From the NCBI GenBank assembly GCA_034933145.1, contig JAYFOA010000045.1, positions 1-56,605 of the forward strand: 56,605 bases of DNA, written 5' to 3'. Source of the stretch: UBA4644 sp034933145. Lineage in GTDB: Bacteria; Bacillota; Clostridia; Oscillospirales; Butyricicoccaceae. Below, piece by piece: positions 17,673 to 25,926 of the stretch; position 1 is the first letter of the stretch, and each line of letters begins with the position of its first letter. The position numbers and the translations under genes are program-made. The notes below the pieces were generated by a model that was not told where the DNA came from, searched no databases, and was given only the letters and a program-made list of their open reading frames with translations.

Positions 17673-19487
17673 ATGGCCCTTCCACAGAATTTTCTGGATG
17701 AACTGATTTACCGGGCTGACATTGTCGATGTAGTCGGCCGGTATGTACATCTTGTAAAAAAAGGAAGCGATTACTGGGCCTGCTGCCCGTTTCACAATGA
17801 GAAAACGCCTTCCTTTCATGTGAATCCGCAGAAGCAGATTTTCAAATGCTTTGGTTGCGGAGAGGGCGGCAACGCCCTTCAGTTTATCAGCAAAATTGAA
17901 AATTTAACCTTTTTTGATGCGGTGGCCAAGCTGGCCGACCTGTGCGGTATGACCGTGCCGGAGGATGATTACGACGGGGGAAAGGCCCGTGCCCGGCGCA
18001 GACGCCTGCTGGAGCTGAACAAAGAGGCCGCCCGCTGGTACCGGGAAGTGCTGCTGTCGGAAGAAGGTACAGAGGCGCGCGCCTATCTTGCCCGCCGCGG
18101 TCTCACAGCACCGACGGTTGCCCGCTTTGGCCTGGGCTATGCCCCGGACCGGTGGGATGGTTTGCTGACTGCTATGGAGCGGAAGGGCTTTTCCCGTGCT
18201 GAGCTGGAAGATGCCCGCTTATGTAGCCGGGGTCAAAAGGGCGGCCTGTACGATTTTTTCCGTGACCGCATCATGTTTCCCGTCATTGATGTCCGCGGCG
18301 ATGTTGTCGCCTTTGGCGGACGAGTACTTAAGGGCGACGGCGGCGGACGAAAGTACATCAACAGCCCCGATACGCTGGTCTACAGCAAAAGCCGAACGCT
18401 GTATGGGCTCAATTTAGCCAAGATGAGCAAAGCGCAGCGGTTTCTTCTGTGCGAAGGCAATGTAGATGTGATTTCTCTGCATCAGGCCGGATTCGACAGT
18501 GCGGTGGCATCCTGCGGGACGGCACTGACCGCCGACCAGGCCCGGCTTCTGAGTAAATACACTCAGGAAGTCGTCGTCATCTACGATGCTGACGCGGCCG
18601 GGAAAAAGGCCACGGAAAAGGCCATCGATATCTTAAACGCCGCAAATTTGCAGGTACGGGTCCTGCGGCTGCCGCCCAAACGGGACGTGCAGGGCCGCGT
18701 GGTACTGGACAGCGACGGAAAACCTGCCAAAGTGGACCCAGATGATTATATCCGGGCAAACGGGGCAGACTCTTTCCGCAGGCTGCTCGATAGCCCGCAG
18801 ACCGACGGACAATACCGTATGGCAGAGATTCGGACGAAATACGATCTTGCAGTCGACGAACAGCGAATCGCATATCTGAAGGAGTCGGCGTCATATATCG
18901 CATCGCTTCAGAGCGAGGTGGAGCGAGAAATTTTTGCCCGTGGTGCAGCGCAGGAGGCCGGCGTCTCACCGGAGAGTATGTTGCTGGAAGTTCGGCGCGT
19001 CGATGGACGGGCGGCACGGAAGGAACGCGTCCGCAGAGAGCGCGAGGCGCAGAGTCCGGTTCGTTTGATCCAGCCGGAGGAACGGGAGCTTCGTTATGAA
19101 AACCCTGCTTCAGGCGTGGCGGAAGAAAACCTGTTGGCGGCGGCGCTATGTGACCGAAAATTGATGGAATATACAAGGCCCCGCGTGACGCCGGAGGAGT
19201 TTTCTTCCGAATTTCTGGCGAAAATTTACCACAGGGCATTGGAACGGATGGATGCGGGACTTGAACTCTCACCGGCAGCCTGTATGACCGACCTGGAAGA
19301 TAGGGAAAGCCGTCGGCTTTCCGACATCCTGGCATCCCCCGTCAAAGCCGCCGGCAGCCGGGAGGCACTCGATGACTGCATTGCAATCATAAAGAAAGAA
19401 TATAAAAAACGCGTAGGCGGGGATGATGATGAGTTGTTCCGCAGCCTTACCGCGGCTAAAGGAAGATATAGGGAGGAACCGAAATGA
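17673..19487 (+). CDS. dnaG: DNA primase
   Basis: A 604-residue primase that makes RNA primers at the replication fork. The CHC2 zinc finger is complete: C38, H41, C59, C62. The TOPRIM core follows with CEGNVDVISLHQAG and VVVIYDADAAGKKA, carrying the catalytic Glu and DxD. The C-terminal helicase-binding region is present but divergent. GAGGAGG precedes the ATG. The end overlaps rpoD by 4 bp (ATGA), as in the classical macromolecular-synthesis operon. Confidence 0.97.
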   Translation: MALPQNFLDELIYRADIVDVVGRYVHLVKKGSDYWACCPFHNEKTPSFHVNPQKQIFKCFGCGEGGNALQFISKIENLTFFDAVAKLADLCGMTVPEDDYDGGKARARRRRLLELNKEAARWYREVLLSEEGTEARAYLARRGLTAPTVARFGLGYAPDRWDGLLTAMERKGFSRAELEDARLCSRGQKGGLYDFFRDRIMFPVIDVRGDVVAFGGRVLKGDGGGRKYINSPDTLVYSKSRTLYGLNLAKMSKAQRFLLCEGNVDVISLHQAGFDSAVASCGTALTADQARLLSKYTQEVVVIYDADAAGKKATEKAIDILNAANLQVRVLRLPPKRDVQGRVVLDSDGKPAKVDPDDYIRANGADSFRRLLDSPQTDGQYRMAEIRTKYDLAVDEQRIAYLKESASYIASLQSEVEREIFARGAAQEAGVSPESMLLEVRRVDGRAARKERVRREREAQSPVRLIQPEERELRYENPASGVAEENLLAAALCDRKLMEYTRPRVTPEEFSSEFLAKIYHRALERMDAGLELSPAACMTDLEDRESRRLSDILASPVKAAGSREALDDCIAIIKKEYKKRVGGDDDELFRSLTAAKGRYREEPK

Positions 19488-20632
19488 GCGTGCCCGCGAA
19501 TGACAACAACCAGACGCCCGCCCCCAGCAAGCAGCAGATTTTGCGCGACCTGCTGGAATATGGTAAGAAAAACGGTAAGATCACGATGAAGGAGATCAAT
19601 ACCGCGATTGATGAGCTGGAACTGGACAGCGCACAGCAGGACAAATTTTTTGAAGCCCTGGAAAAAATGGATATCGATATCGCCGTGGAAGACGAAGATC
19701 TGCTGGAAGAGCCCCCGGTCATAGAGACCGAGGATTTTCTGGAAGATGTTGAGGAAATCCCCGAGGAAGAGCTGGCCGATACCAATGTCATCGCCGAGGG
19801 CCTTGCCATCGACGACCCGGTACGCATGTATCTCAAGGAGATCGGCAAGGTCGATTTGCTCAGCCCCGACGAGGAGATTGAACTGGCCAAGCGGATGCTC
19901 GAGGGAGATGCGCGTGCCAAACAGCGGCTGGCGGAAGCTAACCTGCGTCTGGTGGTCTCCATCGCCAAACGGTATGTGGGCCGCGGTATGATGTTTCTTG
20001 ATTTGATCCAGGAGGGCAACCTGGGTCTGATCAAGGCGGTCGAAAAATTCGATTATACCAAGGGCTATAAGTTTTCAACCTATGCCACATGGTGGATCCG
20101 TCAGGCGATCACCCGCGCCATTGCGGATCAGGCCCGCACTATCCGTATCCCGGTACATATGGTGGAGACAATCAACAAGGTCATCCGCGTTTCCAGGCAG
20201 CTTCTGCAGGAGCTGGGGCATGATCCGAGCCCGGAGGAGATCGCCGCGGAAATGAGCATGCCGGTGCAGAAAGTACGCGACATTCTGAAGATCGCACTCG
20301 AACCTGTCAGTCTGGAAACGCCGATCGGCGAGGAAGAGGATAGTCATCTGGGTGACTTTATCCCCGACGATGACGCGCCCGAGCCGGCGGAGGTGGCATC
20401 TTTTACAATGCTGAAAGAACAGCTGGTCGATGTACTCAAGACGCTGCCCCCCCGGGAGGAAAAGGTACTTCGCCTGCGGTTCGGCATTGAAGACGGCCGT
20501 ACCCGTACGTTGGAGGAGGTCGGCAAGGAATTCAACTTCACCCGCGAACGCATCCGTCAGATCGAGGCGAAGGCCCTGCGCAAACTGCGTCATCCCAGCC
20601 GCAGCACGAAACGGAAGGATTTTCTGAACTGA
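19484..20632 (+). CDS. rpoD: primary RNA polymerase sigma factor (sigma-70/SigA)
   Basis: A 382-residue housekeeping sigma factor. Region 1.1-like residues 10-55 and an acidic stretch rich in Glu/Asp (about 65-100) precede region 1.2 (DDPVRMYLKEIG), region 2 with LRLVVSIAKRYVGRGMMFLD and FSTYATWWIRQAITRAI (-10 recognition), region 3, and region 4 with EEVGKEFNFTRERIRQIEAK (-35 recognition). It supports the near-consensus TTGACA/TATAAT promoters seen across the window. Its ATG overlaps the dnaG stop. Confidence 0.97.
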   Translation: MSVPANDNNQTPAPSKQQILRDLLEYGKKNGKITMKEINTAIDELELDSAQQDKFFEALEKMDIDIAVEDEDLLEEPPVIETEDFLEDVEEIPEEELADTNVIAEGLAIDDPVRMYLKEIGKVDLLSPDEEIELAKRMLEGDARAKQRLAEANLRLVVSIAKRYVGRGMMFLDLIQEGNLGLIKAVEKFDYTKGYKFSTYATWWIRQAITRAIADQARTIRIPVHMVETINKVIRVSRQLLQELGHDPSPEEIAAEMSMPVQKVRDILKIALEPVSLETPIGEEEDSHLGDFIPDDDAPEPAEVASFTMLKEQLVDVLKTLPPREEKVLRLRFGIEDGRTRTLEEVGKEFNFTRERIRQIEAKALRKLRHPSRSTKRKDFLN

Positions 20633-20639
20633 TATAAAA

Positions 20640-20672
20640 ACCGATCTCCCCGATAAAAACGGGGAGATCGGT
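20640..20672. terminator. strong hairpin after rpoD
   Basis: ACCGATCTCCCCG pairs perfectly with CGGGGAGATCGGT (13 bp, 7-nt loop). There is no T run on the plus strand, so it may act as an RNA 3' stabiliser or partial terminator rather than a full stop; on the minus strand it is followed by TTTTTATA. Confidence 0.6.
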
Positions 20673-20692
20673 CTACATAGGAGAGAAAATTG

Positions 20693-21313
20693 ATGATTGA
20701 GCTGCTCTATGGCACAGGGAACCCCGCAAAGCTTGTCTCTATGCGCCGAGCACTGGCCGGACTGCCGGTCCGCGTGATTGGCCCGTCCGACCTTTCCCTT
20801 TCTCTTCCCGCCGTACTGGAAAGCGGTGCAACGCCGCAGGAAAACGCACGGATTAAGGCGGAGACTTGTTTTCGCGCCTTTGAAAGGCCGGTGTTCGCCT
20901 GTGATTCGGGGCTTTATTTTGAGAATCTGCCCGATGAGCTGCAGCCCGGCGTCCATGTTCGCCGTGTTGGCGGGAAGGTGCTCAATGATGACGAGATGAC
21001 GACGTATTATGCCGCTCTAGCACGGAAACACGGCCCGCTGCGTGCCAGTTATAAAAACGCGGTATGCTTTATTGCCGACGGAACCCGCCGCTTTGAGTGC
21101 ATGAGCGACGACCTGGCAGGCGAGCGCTTTTTGCTGGTGGATACGCCGCATCCCAGACGTCAGTCGGGCTTTCCGCTTGATTGCCTGTCGGTCGAGCCAC
21201 ACAGCGGAAAGTATTACTATGACCTCGGCGCGTATCAGACCGATGACATCGCGCAGAACCAAGGCTTTTGCCGCTTTTTTGCCGCCGCGCTGCAGGCGCT
21301 TCACTGGCTATGA
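20693..21313 (+). CDS. RdgB/HAM1-like non-canonical purine NTP pyrophosphatase
   Basis: A 206-residue divergent member of the Ham1 family, which hydrolyses ITP, dITP and XTP to keep them out of nucleic acids. YGTGNPAKLVSMRRAL at the start corresponds to the family TGN-x-NK loop and FACDSGLYFENL to the DDSGL catalytic stretch. The usual glycine-rich GYGFDP segment is replaced by RQSGFPLDCLSV, so substrate preference may differ. ATG at 20693 is used with GGAGAG upstream; an in-frame TTG at 20690 is less likely. It shares a 4-bp overlap with the next HAD gene. Confidence 0.75.
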   Translation: MIELLYGTGNPAKLVSMRRALAGLPVRVIGPSDLSLSLPAVLESGATPQENARIKAETCFRAFERPVFACDSGLYFENLPDELQPGVHVRRVGGKVLNDDEMTTYYAALARKHGPLRASYKNAVCFIADGTRRFECMSDDLAGERFLLVDTPHPRRQSGFPLDCLSVEPHSGKYYYDLGAYQTDDIAQNQGFCRFFAAALQALHWL

Positions 21314-21990
21314 AATATAAATATGTTTTTTTTGATCGGGACGGCGTCCTGACCCGTTCAAAGCCAGAGACAGAGGCATGGAAAAAGGCGGAAATTGAGG
21401 GCTGGAGCGGTCGGGAATACCGCATGGATTACGACCGGATGATGCGGCTGTTCACGGCTGCAGGTTACCCGAAAACAGGGCTGAAGAGTGTTGAAGAGGA
21501 GATTACCTTCTGGCTCCGTTACTGGGTATGCCTGCTGCGGGAGGAGGGCGTCACCGATCTGCCGGAAGAAAAGGCGTGGATTCTGCATCGGGGCACCTGG
21601 CTGCGCGGCCATATGCTATGGCCGGATACAATTGACGCGCTGGAGTATTTTCGTAATCATGGATACAGAATGGGCGTCATCTCCGACACCTCCCCCTCAC
21701 TGGAACTGACACTTCGGGCCGTGGGAATCGCAGACTATTTTGAGAGCTTTACCTGTTCCAGCCTGGTAGGCGCTATGAAGCCCGACGAGCGCATTTACCG
21801 GGCGGCTTTACATACGTTAGGGGCTGCGGAAGAGGAAAGCCTCTATGTAGACGACTATGAACCGGAGGCCGATGGGGCCAGGGCGTTGGGTCTTACTGCC
21901 TTTCATCTGGTACGCAGCGGCCCCTGCACATCGAGATGGGATATTCCAGGTCTGCAATCCATGGTAGACTATGCCGAGCGGAACGGATAA
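21310..21990 (+). CDS. HAD-IA family hydrolase
   Basis: A 226-residue HAD protein. Motif I is FFDRDGVLT (Asp9, Asp11 by family alignment), the helical cap lies about 20-115, motif II is the Ser/Thr of VISDTSPS, motif III the Lys of AMKPDERIY and motif IV YVDDYEPEADGA. Start ATG overlaps the stop of the RdgB-like gene (ATGA), so both are translated together; the pair could deal with aberrant nucleotides, but that is inference. Substrate unknown. Confidence 0.82.
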   Translation: MKYKYVFFDRDGVLTRSKPETEAWKKAEIEGWSGREYRMDYDRMMRLFTAAGYPKTGLKSVEEEITFWLRYWVCLLREEGVTDLPEEKAWILHRGTWLRGHMLWPDTIDALEYFRNHGYRMGVISDTSPSLELTLRAVGIADYFESFTCSSLVGAMKPDERIYRAALHTLGAAEEESLYVDDYEPEADGARALGLTAFHLVRSGPCTSRWDIPGLQSMVDYAERNG

Positions 21991-22052
21991 ACAGAAGCAT
22001 AAGTGCAGTGCGGTGAGCCTGGTGATTTCGCCGCCGACAGAAAGACAGGAAA

Positions 22053-22832
22053 ATGATGAATAATTCTGAAATACTGGATATCGCCATGCATCAGAGCTCT
22101 GTTGACTCAAACTGCGCGCCGTCGGATTTTTGCAGGGAGGACAACGTGATCGTCCATTCAGTGCCGAACCCTGCGGCACGGAAATACCTGACGTTACCTT
22201 TCTACTGTGATCTGACGTCCTATGGAATCAATGTCGTAGCGTCGGTCAGCACGGAAATTGAGGGAGAGGTCAAAAATTATCTGAGCAGCTTTGCACCGGA
22301 GCACTGCTTTGAAACACCGAATCTGCACGTTCTGAACAACGCGCTGCAGAAAAGGAATATGTGTATCTGCTTCATGGCAGAGTATTTTCTGCCGGATGTG
22401 AATGCCCTGACGGAGCAGCGCTGCAGATATCGGACGGAGCTTCTGACGTCCGAAGATTTTTCCGGCCTCTATACCGGGGAATGGAGCAACGCCCTGTGCG
22501 AGCGGCGGAAGCAGCTTGATGTTCTGGGCGTGGGAGCCTACGATAACGGTCGGCTGATCGGTTTGGCGGGTTGCTCCGCCGACTGTGACACAATGTGGCA
22601 GATCGGGATCGACGTTCTGCCGGAATATCGGCGGCAGGGGATCGCCTCTGCGCTGACGAGCCGGCTGGCCCTTGAGATCCTGCACCGGGACAGGGTTCCT
22701 TTTTATTGTGCCGCTTGGTCGAACATCCGGTCGGTGCGGAACGCGATTAAATGCGGGTTTCGGCCCTCCTGGGTTCAAATGACCGCAAAAAGCGCGGAAG
22801 AAGTGGCAAAAATGAACCATAAAAGTGATTAA
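22053..22832 (+). CDS. GNAT N-acetyltransferase
   Basis: A 259-residue protein with a C-terminal GNAT domain: beta-4 and the acetyl-CoA loop are WQIGIDVLPEYRRQGIASAL (about 190-209), then CAAWSNIRSVRNAIKCGFRP. The first ~120 residues resemble no family I can name. ATG at 22053 is used, with a modest AGGA site; another ATG follows directly. A strong bidirectional terminator ends it. Substrate unknown. Confidence 0.78.
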   Translation: MMNNSEILDIAMHQSSVDSNCAPSDFCREDNVIVHSVPNPAARKYLTLPFYCDLTSYGINVVASVSTEIEGEVKNYLSSFAPEHCFETPNLHVLNNALQKRNMCICFMAEYFLPDVNALTEQRCRYRTELLTSEDFSGLYTGEWSNALCERRKQLDVLGVGAYDNGRLIGLAGCSADCDTMWQIGIDVLPEYRRQGIASALTSRLALEILHRDRVPFYCAAWSNIRSVRNAIKCGFRPSWVQMTAKSAEEVAKMNHKSD

Positions 22833-22833
22833 C

Positions 22834-22874
22834 AAAAAATGGCGAGGCATCCATCATGGGCCCCGCCATTTTTT
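22834..22874 (+). terminator. terminator after the GNAT gene
   Basis: AAAAAATGGCG pairs with CGCCATTTTTT around a partly paired GC-rich top, giving the A-stem-T form that can stop transcription in both directions. Confidence 0.85.
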
Positions 22875-22904
22875 ATTACAGCAGCTGAAAAAGTACGGGG
22901 GATA

Positions 22905-22933
22905 TTGACAATAAATACTGCGCGATATATAGT
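22905..22933 (+). promoter_or_regulatory. sigma-A promoter of the padR operon
   Basis: Perfect -35 TTGACA (22905-22910), 17-bp spacer, -10 TATAGT (22928-22933), 23 nt before the padR start codon. Confidence 0.8.
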
Positions 22934-22936
22934 ATT
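22914..22936. promoter_or_regulatory. possible PadR autoregulatory operator
   Basis: AATACT and AGTATT form a perfect 6-bp inverted repeat with an 11-bp centre; the right arm covers the -10 box. Autorepression is common for PadR proteins, and this placement would allow it. Confidence 0.35.
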
Positions 22937-22955
22937 GTGTGAGAGGGGGCATTGC

Positions 22956-23279
22956 ATGGATGTACAGATGAAACGCGGCCTGCTGGAGGTTTGTGTGCTG
23001 GCCTCTCTTTTAAAGGAAGACTCTTATGGCTATCGTATCATTCGGGACGTATCACCATATGTGGAGATTTCCGAGTCAACGCTCTATCCGATCCTGCGGC
23101 GGCTGGAGGCGGCAAACCTCCTGTCGGTTCGGGAGGAACCTTATAACGGACGCCTGCGGAAATATTACCGTATCACGGAAACAGGCCGCAGGCGGGTAAG
23201 CGTGTTTCTGGAAGAATGGCGGTCGGTGATGACCGTATATGAGTATATCAGGGAGGCGCAGTACGATGACAAAAAATGA
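22956..23279 (+). CDS. PadR family transcriptional regulator
   Basis: A 107-residue winged-helix repressor. The motif order matches PadR-like regulators of the short class: MKRGLLEVCVLASLL (about 5-19), SYGYRIIRD, the recognition helix region SESTLYPILRRLEAANLL, and the wing GRLRKYYRITETGRR. ATG at 22956 has GAGAGGGGG before it; the longer open frame begins in the upstream terminator and is rejected. It overlaps the next gene by 14 bp, the standard PadR-DUF1700 arrangement, in which the regulator often responds to envelope stress. Confidence 0.9.
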   Translation: MDVQMKRGLLEVCVLASLLKEDSYGYRIIRDVSPYVEISESTLYPILRRLEAANLLSVREEPYNGRLRKYYRITETGRRRVSVFLEEWRSVMTVYEYIREAQYDDKK

Positions 23280-24375
23280 ATACTTCGAGCGGCTGCGGCG
23301 GGCCATGGCCGATATGCCGGAGGAAGAAATGCGCAGGACTGTTGAATACTACGACGAGCTGATCGCAGATGCGATGGAAGCAGGAGAGGCAGAGGAACAG
23401 GCCATCGGTTCGCTTCCTGCGCCGGAGGATGCGGCAAACGACCAGCGCCCGCACCCGCTGAGCAGGCAGCACCGGAAGGACGTGCCAGGCTGGGTCTGGG
23501 TGCTGTGCGGTGCAGCGCTATGTGCGGTAATCGTACTGTGCATTCTGCCGGCGCTGAATATCCATATCGGGAAGACGCCCGCTGCCGGAGAGGCCGGGCA
23601 GCAGAGCAGTATTGACCAGCTCGTGGATGCAGTTGAAAGCGATTCTCGGATGACCGCCACGACGCAGACGTACAGCCCGGAGGAATTGAAATCCATTAAT
23701 ATCAGCAGTCCTGTTTTTCCCGTGGAGCTGATCGCAGAAGAGCGGCAGGATCTTGAGCTTACTTATTACGACCGTGACGGCTGGCGCTGCGACATCACAT
23801 TGGAAAACGGCAAGTTGGAGCTCAAGTATCCGGCATATCATCACGACCTGAAAGACCTTTCCAACACACATTACGCGATTACTATACGTGTGCCGATGAA
23901 CTATACGGCAGAATACGATGTGGACACGGATATGGGAAGCATCTCGGTATCCGGCTGCTCGGGCTCAATGGAACTCTCTGCGGACATGGGGAGCATTCAG
24001 GTCTCTGACTGTACGGGTGATATGAGGATTACTGCTGATATGGGCGACATCTCGGTATCCGATAGTACAGCCGGTTCATTGAAACTGGATTGCTCAATGG
24101 GCAGTATTACGCTGGAGGATACCGCGGGCGAAAGCCTGAACCTGAATTGTGATATGGGTACTGTCGAGCTTGACGGGGTGGACTATCAGCAGCTCACGCT
24201 GGAGGCTGATGCGGGTTCGATTGAAGGCACGCTGGCAGGTGTGCAGGACAGCTATATTGTGACATGCAAGGTTGGTATGGGTGCGAGTAATGTGCAATCC
24301 GGTGGCAGCGGACCCCGCACGTTACTCGTCGAATGTGACATGGGAAATATATCGTTAGACTTTTCAGAGCAATAG
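23266..24375 (+). CDS. membrane-anchored DUF1700/DUF4097-type protein with DMG repeats
   Basis: A 369-residue protein in three parts. Residues 1-50 form an HAAS/DUF1700-like helical domain (MTKNEYFERLRRAM). One membrane helix spans about 75-97. The outside part (98-369) resembles DUF4097, a beta-solenoid adhesin-like fold: from residue 222 a D-M-G-S-I type turn recurs at about 222, 240, 258, 277, 296, 315, 337 and 358, a period of 18-22 residues. ATG at 23266 lies inside padR. Function is not established for this family; the PadR link suggests surface or antibiotic-stress sensing. Confidence 0.8.
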   Translation: MTKNEYFERLRRAMADMPEEEMRRTVEYYDELIADAMEAGEAEEQAIGSLPAPEDAANDQRPHPLSRQHRKDVPGWVWVLCGAALCAVIVLCILPALNIHIGKTPAAGEAGQQSSIDQLVDAVESDSRMTATTQTYSPEELKSINISSPVFPVELIAEERQDLELTYYDRDGWRCDITLENGKLELKYPAYHHDLKDLSNTHYAITIRVPMNYTAEYDVDTDMGSISVSGCSGSMELSADMGSIQVSDCTGDMRITADMGDISVSDSTAGSLKLDCSMGSITLEDTAGESLNLNCDMGTVELDGVDYQQLTLEADAGSIEGTLAGVQDSYIVTCKVGMGASNVQSGGSGPRTLLVECDMGNISLDFSEQ

Positions 24376-24405
24376 TCACAATTATTGCTATTAGATTATA
24401 TGCAT

Positions 24406-24452
24406 ATACCACAAACCCCGTCTGCTTGCATCGAAGACGGGGTTTGTGGTAT
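24406..24452. repeat. 18-bp perfect inverted repeat
   Basis: ATACCACAAACCCCGTCT and its exact complement flank an 11-nt loop. No T run follows on either strand. The right arm overlaps the predicted glutamate dehydrogenase promoter. Confidence 0.85.
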
Positions 24453-24455
24453 ACT
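24426..24455 (+). promoter_or_regulatory. possible promoter of the glutamate dehydrogenase gene
   Basis: -35 TTGCAT (24426-24431), 18-bp spacer, -10 TATACT (24450-24455), inside the inverted repeat and about 100 nt before the start codon. Confidence 0.45.
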
Positions 24456-24555
24456 AACTGCATATTCGCAGTTTTTTGACGCAATTTAAGGGAAACTGGC
24501 GAAACAAACAAAATTGAATAAAATAAATATGCAAAATGTCCAAGGAGGCGGAAGC

Positions 24556-25803
24556 ATGAGCGAGATTTACCGCAGCTTTGCGGAGACAGTCGACCGTACG
24601 GCAGAGATGCTGGGGTTGACGCGTACCCAGTACGAGTTTTCCAAATATCCGGAACGGGAACTGCGGGTCTCCATTCCCGTAGAAATGGATGACGGGACGG
24701 TCAAGCTGTTTGAGGGATATCGAGTGCAGCATTCCAGCCTGCTGGGGCCGTATGAAGGCGGCGTATGCTTTCATCCGGATGTCTGCCAGGAGGATCTGCG
24801 CGGCCTGGCCGGCCTGACGACGTTAAAGTGCACGCTGGCAGGGCTGCCATTTGGCGGCGCGAAAGGCGGCGTTGCCGTGGATCGGCGGAACCTGAGCGTC
24901 AGCGAACTGATGCGGCTGACCCGCCGTTATACGGCTATGATCCTGCCGATCATCGGGCCGGACCTGGACATTCCCGCCCCCGACGTGGGCACCGATCATG
25001 AGATCATGGGTTGGATCATGGATACCTACAGCATGATGGCAGGCTGTGCCGTGCCGGGTATCGTAACCGGAAAACCGGTGGCGCTGGGTGGAAGCCGGGG
25101 ACGGGCCGATGCTACGGGGCAGGGCGCGATATATGTCCTGCGCGAGGCGATGAAACGGCTCAAGTTGCCGCGGGAACGCTGCACGGCGGCCATGGCCGGC
25201 TTTGGCAAGGTGGGCCGTGCGGCGGCCCGGGCCATGTATGAAGAGGGTATCAAACTGGTTGCTCTCAGTGACAGCACAGGGGCGGTACTTTGCCAGGGCG
25301 GGCTGGACGTACCCGAGCTGTGCGAGTTTAAACAGGGCGGCGGCTCTCTCTGCGATTATCGGGCCTCTGGCGTCTCGCATGCGGAGCGGGAGGCGGTTCT
25401 TTCCTGCAAATGCGATATTCTCCTGCCCTGCGCTGCTTCCGTGCTTCTGACGGCGGAAAATGCAGCGGAAGTGGATGTCGGTATGGTGCTGGAATGCGGC
25501 AGCGCACAGCTTACCGCTGCCGCGCATGACACGCTGGAAGAGCGTGGAATACCGGTGGTACCTGATTTGGTAAGCACGTTGGGCGGAGTCATTGTTTCTT
25601 ATTTTGAGCGGGTGCAGAACATTCAGTCACTGATGTGGGATGAATACGAGGTCGGCCGGATGCTCAAAAGCCTGATTCTGAAAACGTTTGATGAAGTGTG
25701 GCAAAATGCCACGCGGCGCAATGTTTCCCTGCGCATGAGCGCCTATCTGCTTTCACTGGAGCGCCTGTGTGAGGCAAAACGCATCCGCGGCATTTTCCCG
25801 TGA
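24556..25803 (+). CDS. Glu/Leu/Phe/Val dehydrogenase, probable glutamate dehydrogenase
   Basis: A 415-residue hexameric-type glutamate dehydrogenase, close in length to Bacillus RocG/GudB. Substrate-side motifs include GYRVQHSSLLGPYEGG and the catalytic lysine in LPFGGAKGGV; GPDLDIPAPDVGT and VALGGSRGRADATGQG follow. The coenzyme loop is AGFGKVGRAAAR (about 211-222 by position). ATG at 24556 follows AAGGAGG; an in-frame ATG at 24514 has no site. It probably deaminates glutamate to 2-oxoglutarate in amino-acid fermentation, fitting the serine dehydratase genes downstream. Glutamate versus branched-chain specificity cannot be settled by eye. Confidence 0.88.
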   Translation: MSEIYRSFAETVDRTAEMLGLTRTQYEFSKYPERELRVSIPVEMDDGTVKLFEGYRVQHSSLLGPYEGGVCFHPDVCQEDLRGLAGLTTLKCTLAGLPFGGAKGGVAVDRRNLSVSELMRLTRRYTAMILPIIGPDLDIPAPDVGTDHEIMGWIMDTYSMMAGCAVPGIVTGKPVALGGSRGRADATGQGAIYVLREAMKRLKLPRERCTAAMAGFGKVGRAAARAMYEEGIKLVALSDSTGAVLCQGGLDVPELCEFKQGGGSLCDYRASGVSHAEREAVLSCKCDILLPCAASVLLTAENAAEVDVGMVLECGSAQLTAAAHDTLEERGIPVVPDLVSTLGGVIVSYFERVQNIQSLMWDEYEVGRMLKSLILKTFDEVWQNATRRNVSLRMSAYLLSLERLCEAKRIRGIFP

Positions 25804-25926
25804 CCGTCCGGCAAAGGTGGAGACTGCCGCTTTCCTGCGGCATCGTCGGGTGGGGGACTTCCGTTGTCTGAGAAAGAAACAGCCACCCTGCTTTGTGCGG
25901 GATGACAGTGTGATCGGAAGGATGAT

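Noticed and set aside
23929..24372. Repeat array such as CRISPR or tandem DNA repeat
   Set aside because: The repetition is at protein level (D-M-G turns); the DNA copies are divergent and lie inside a coding frame.
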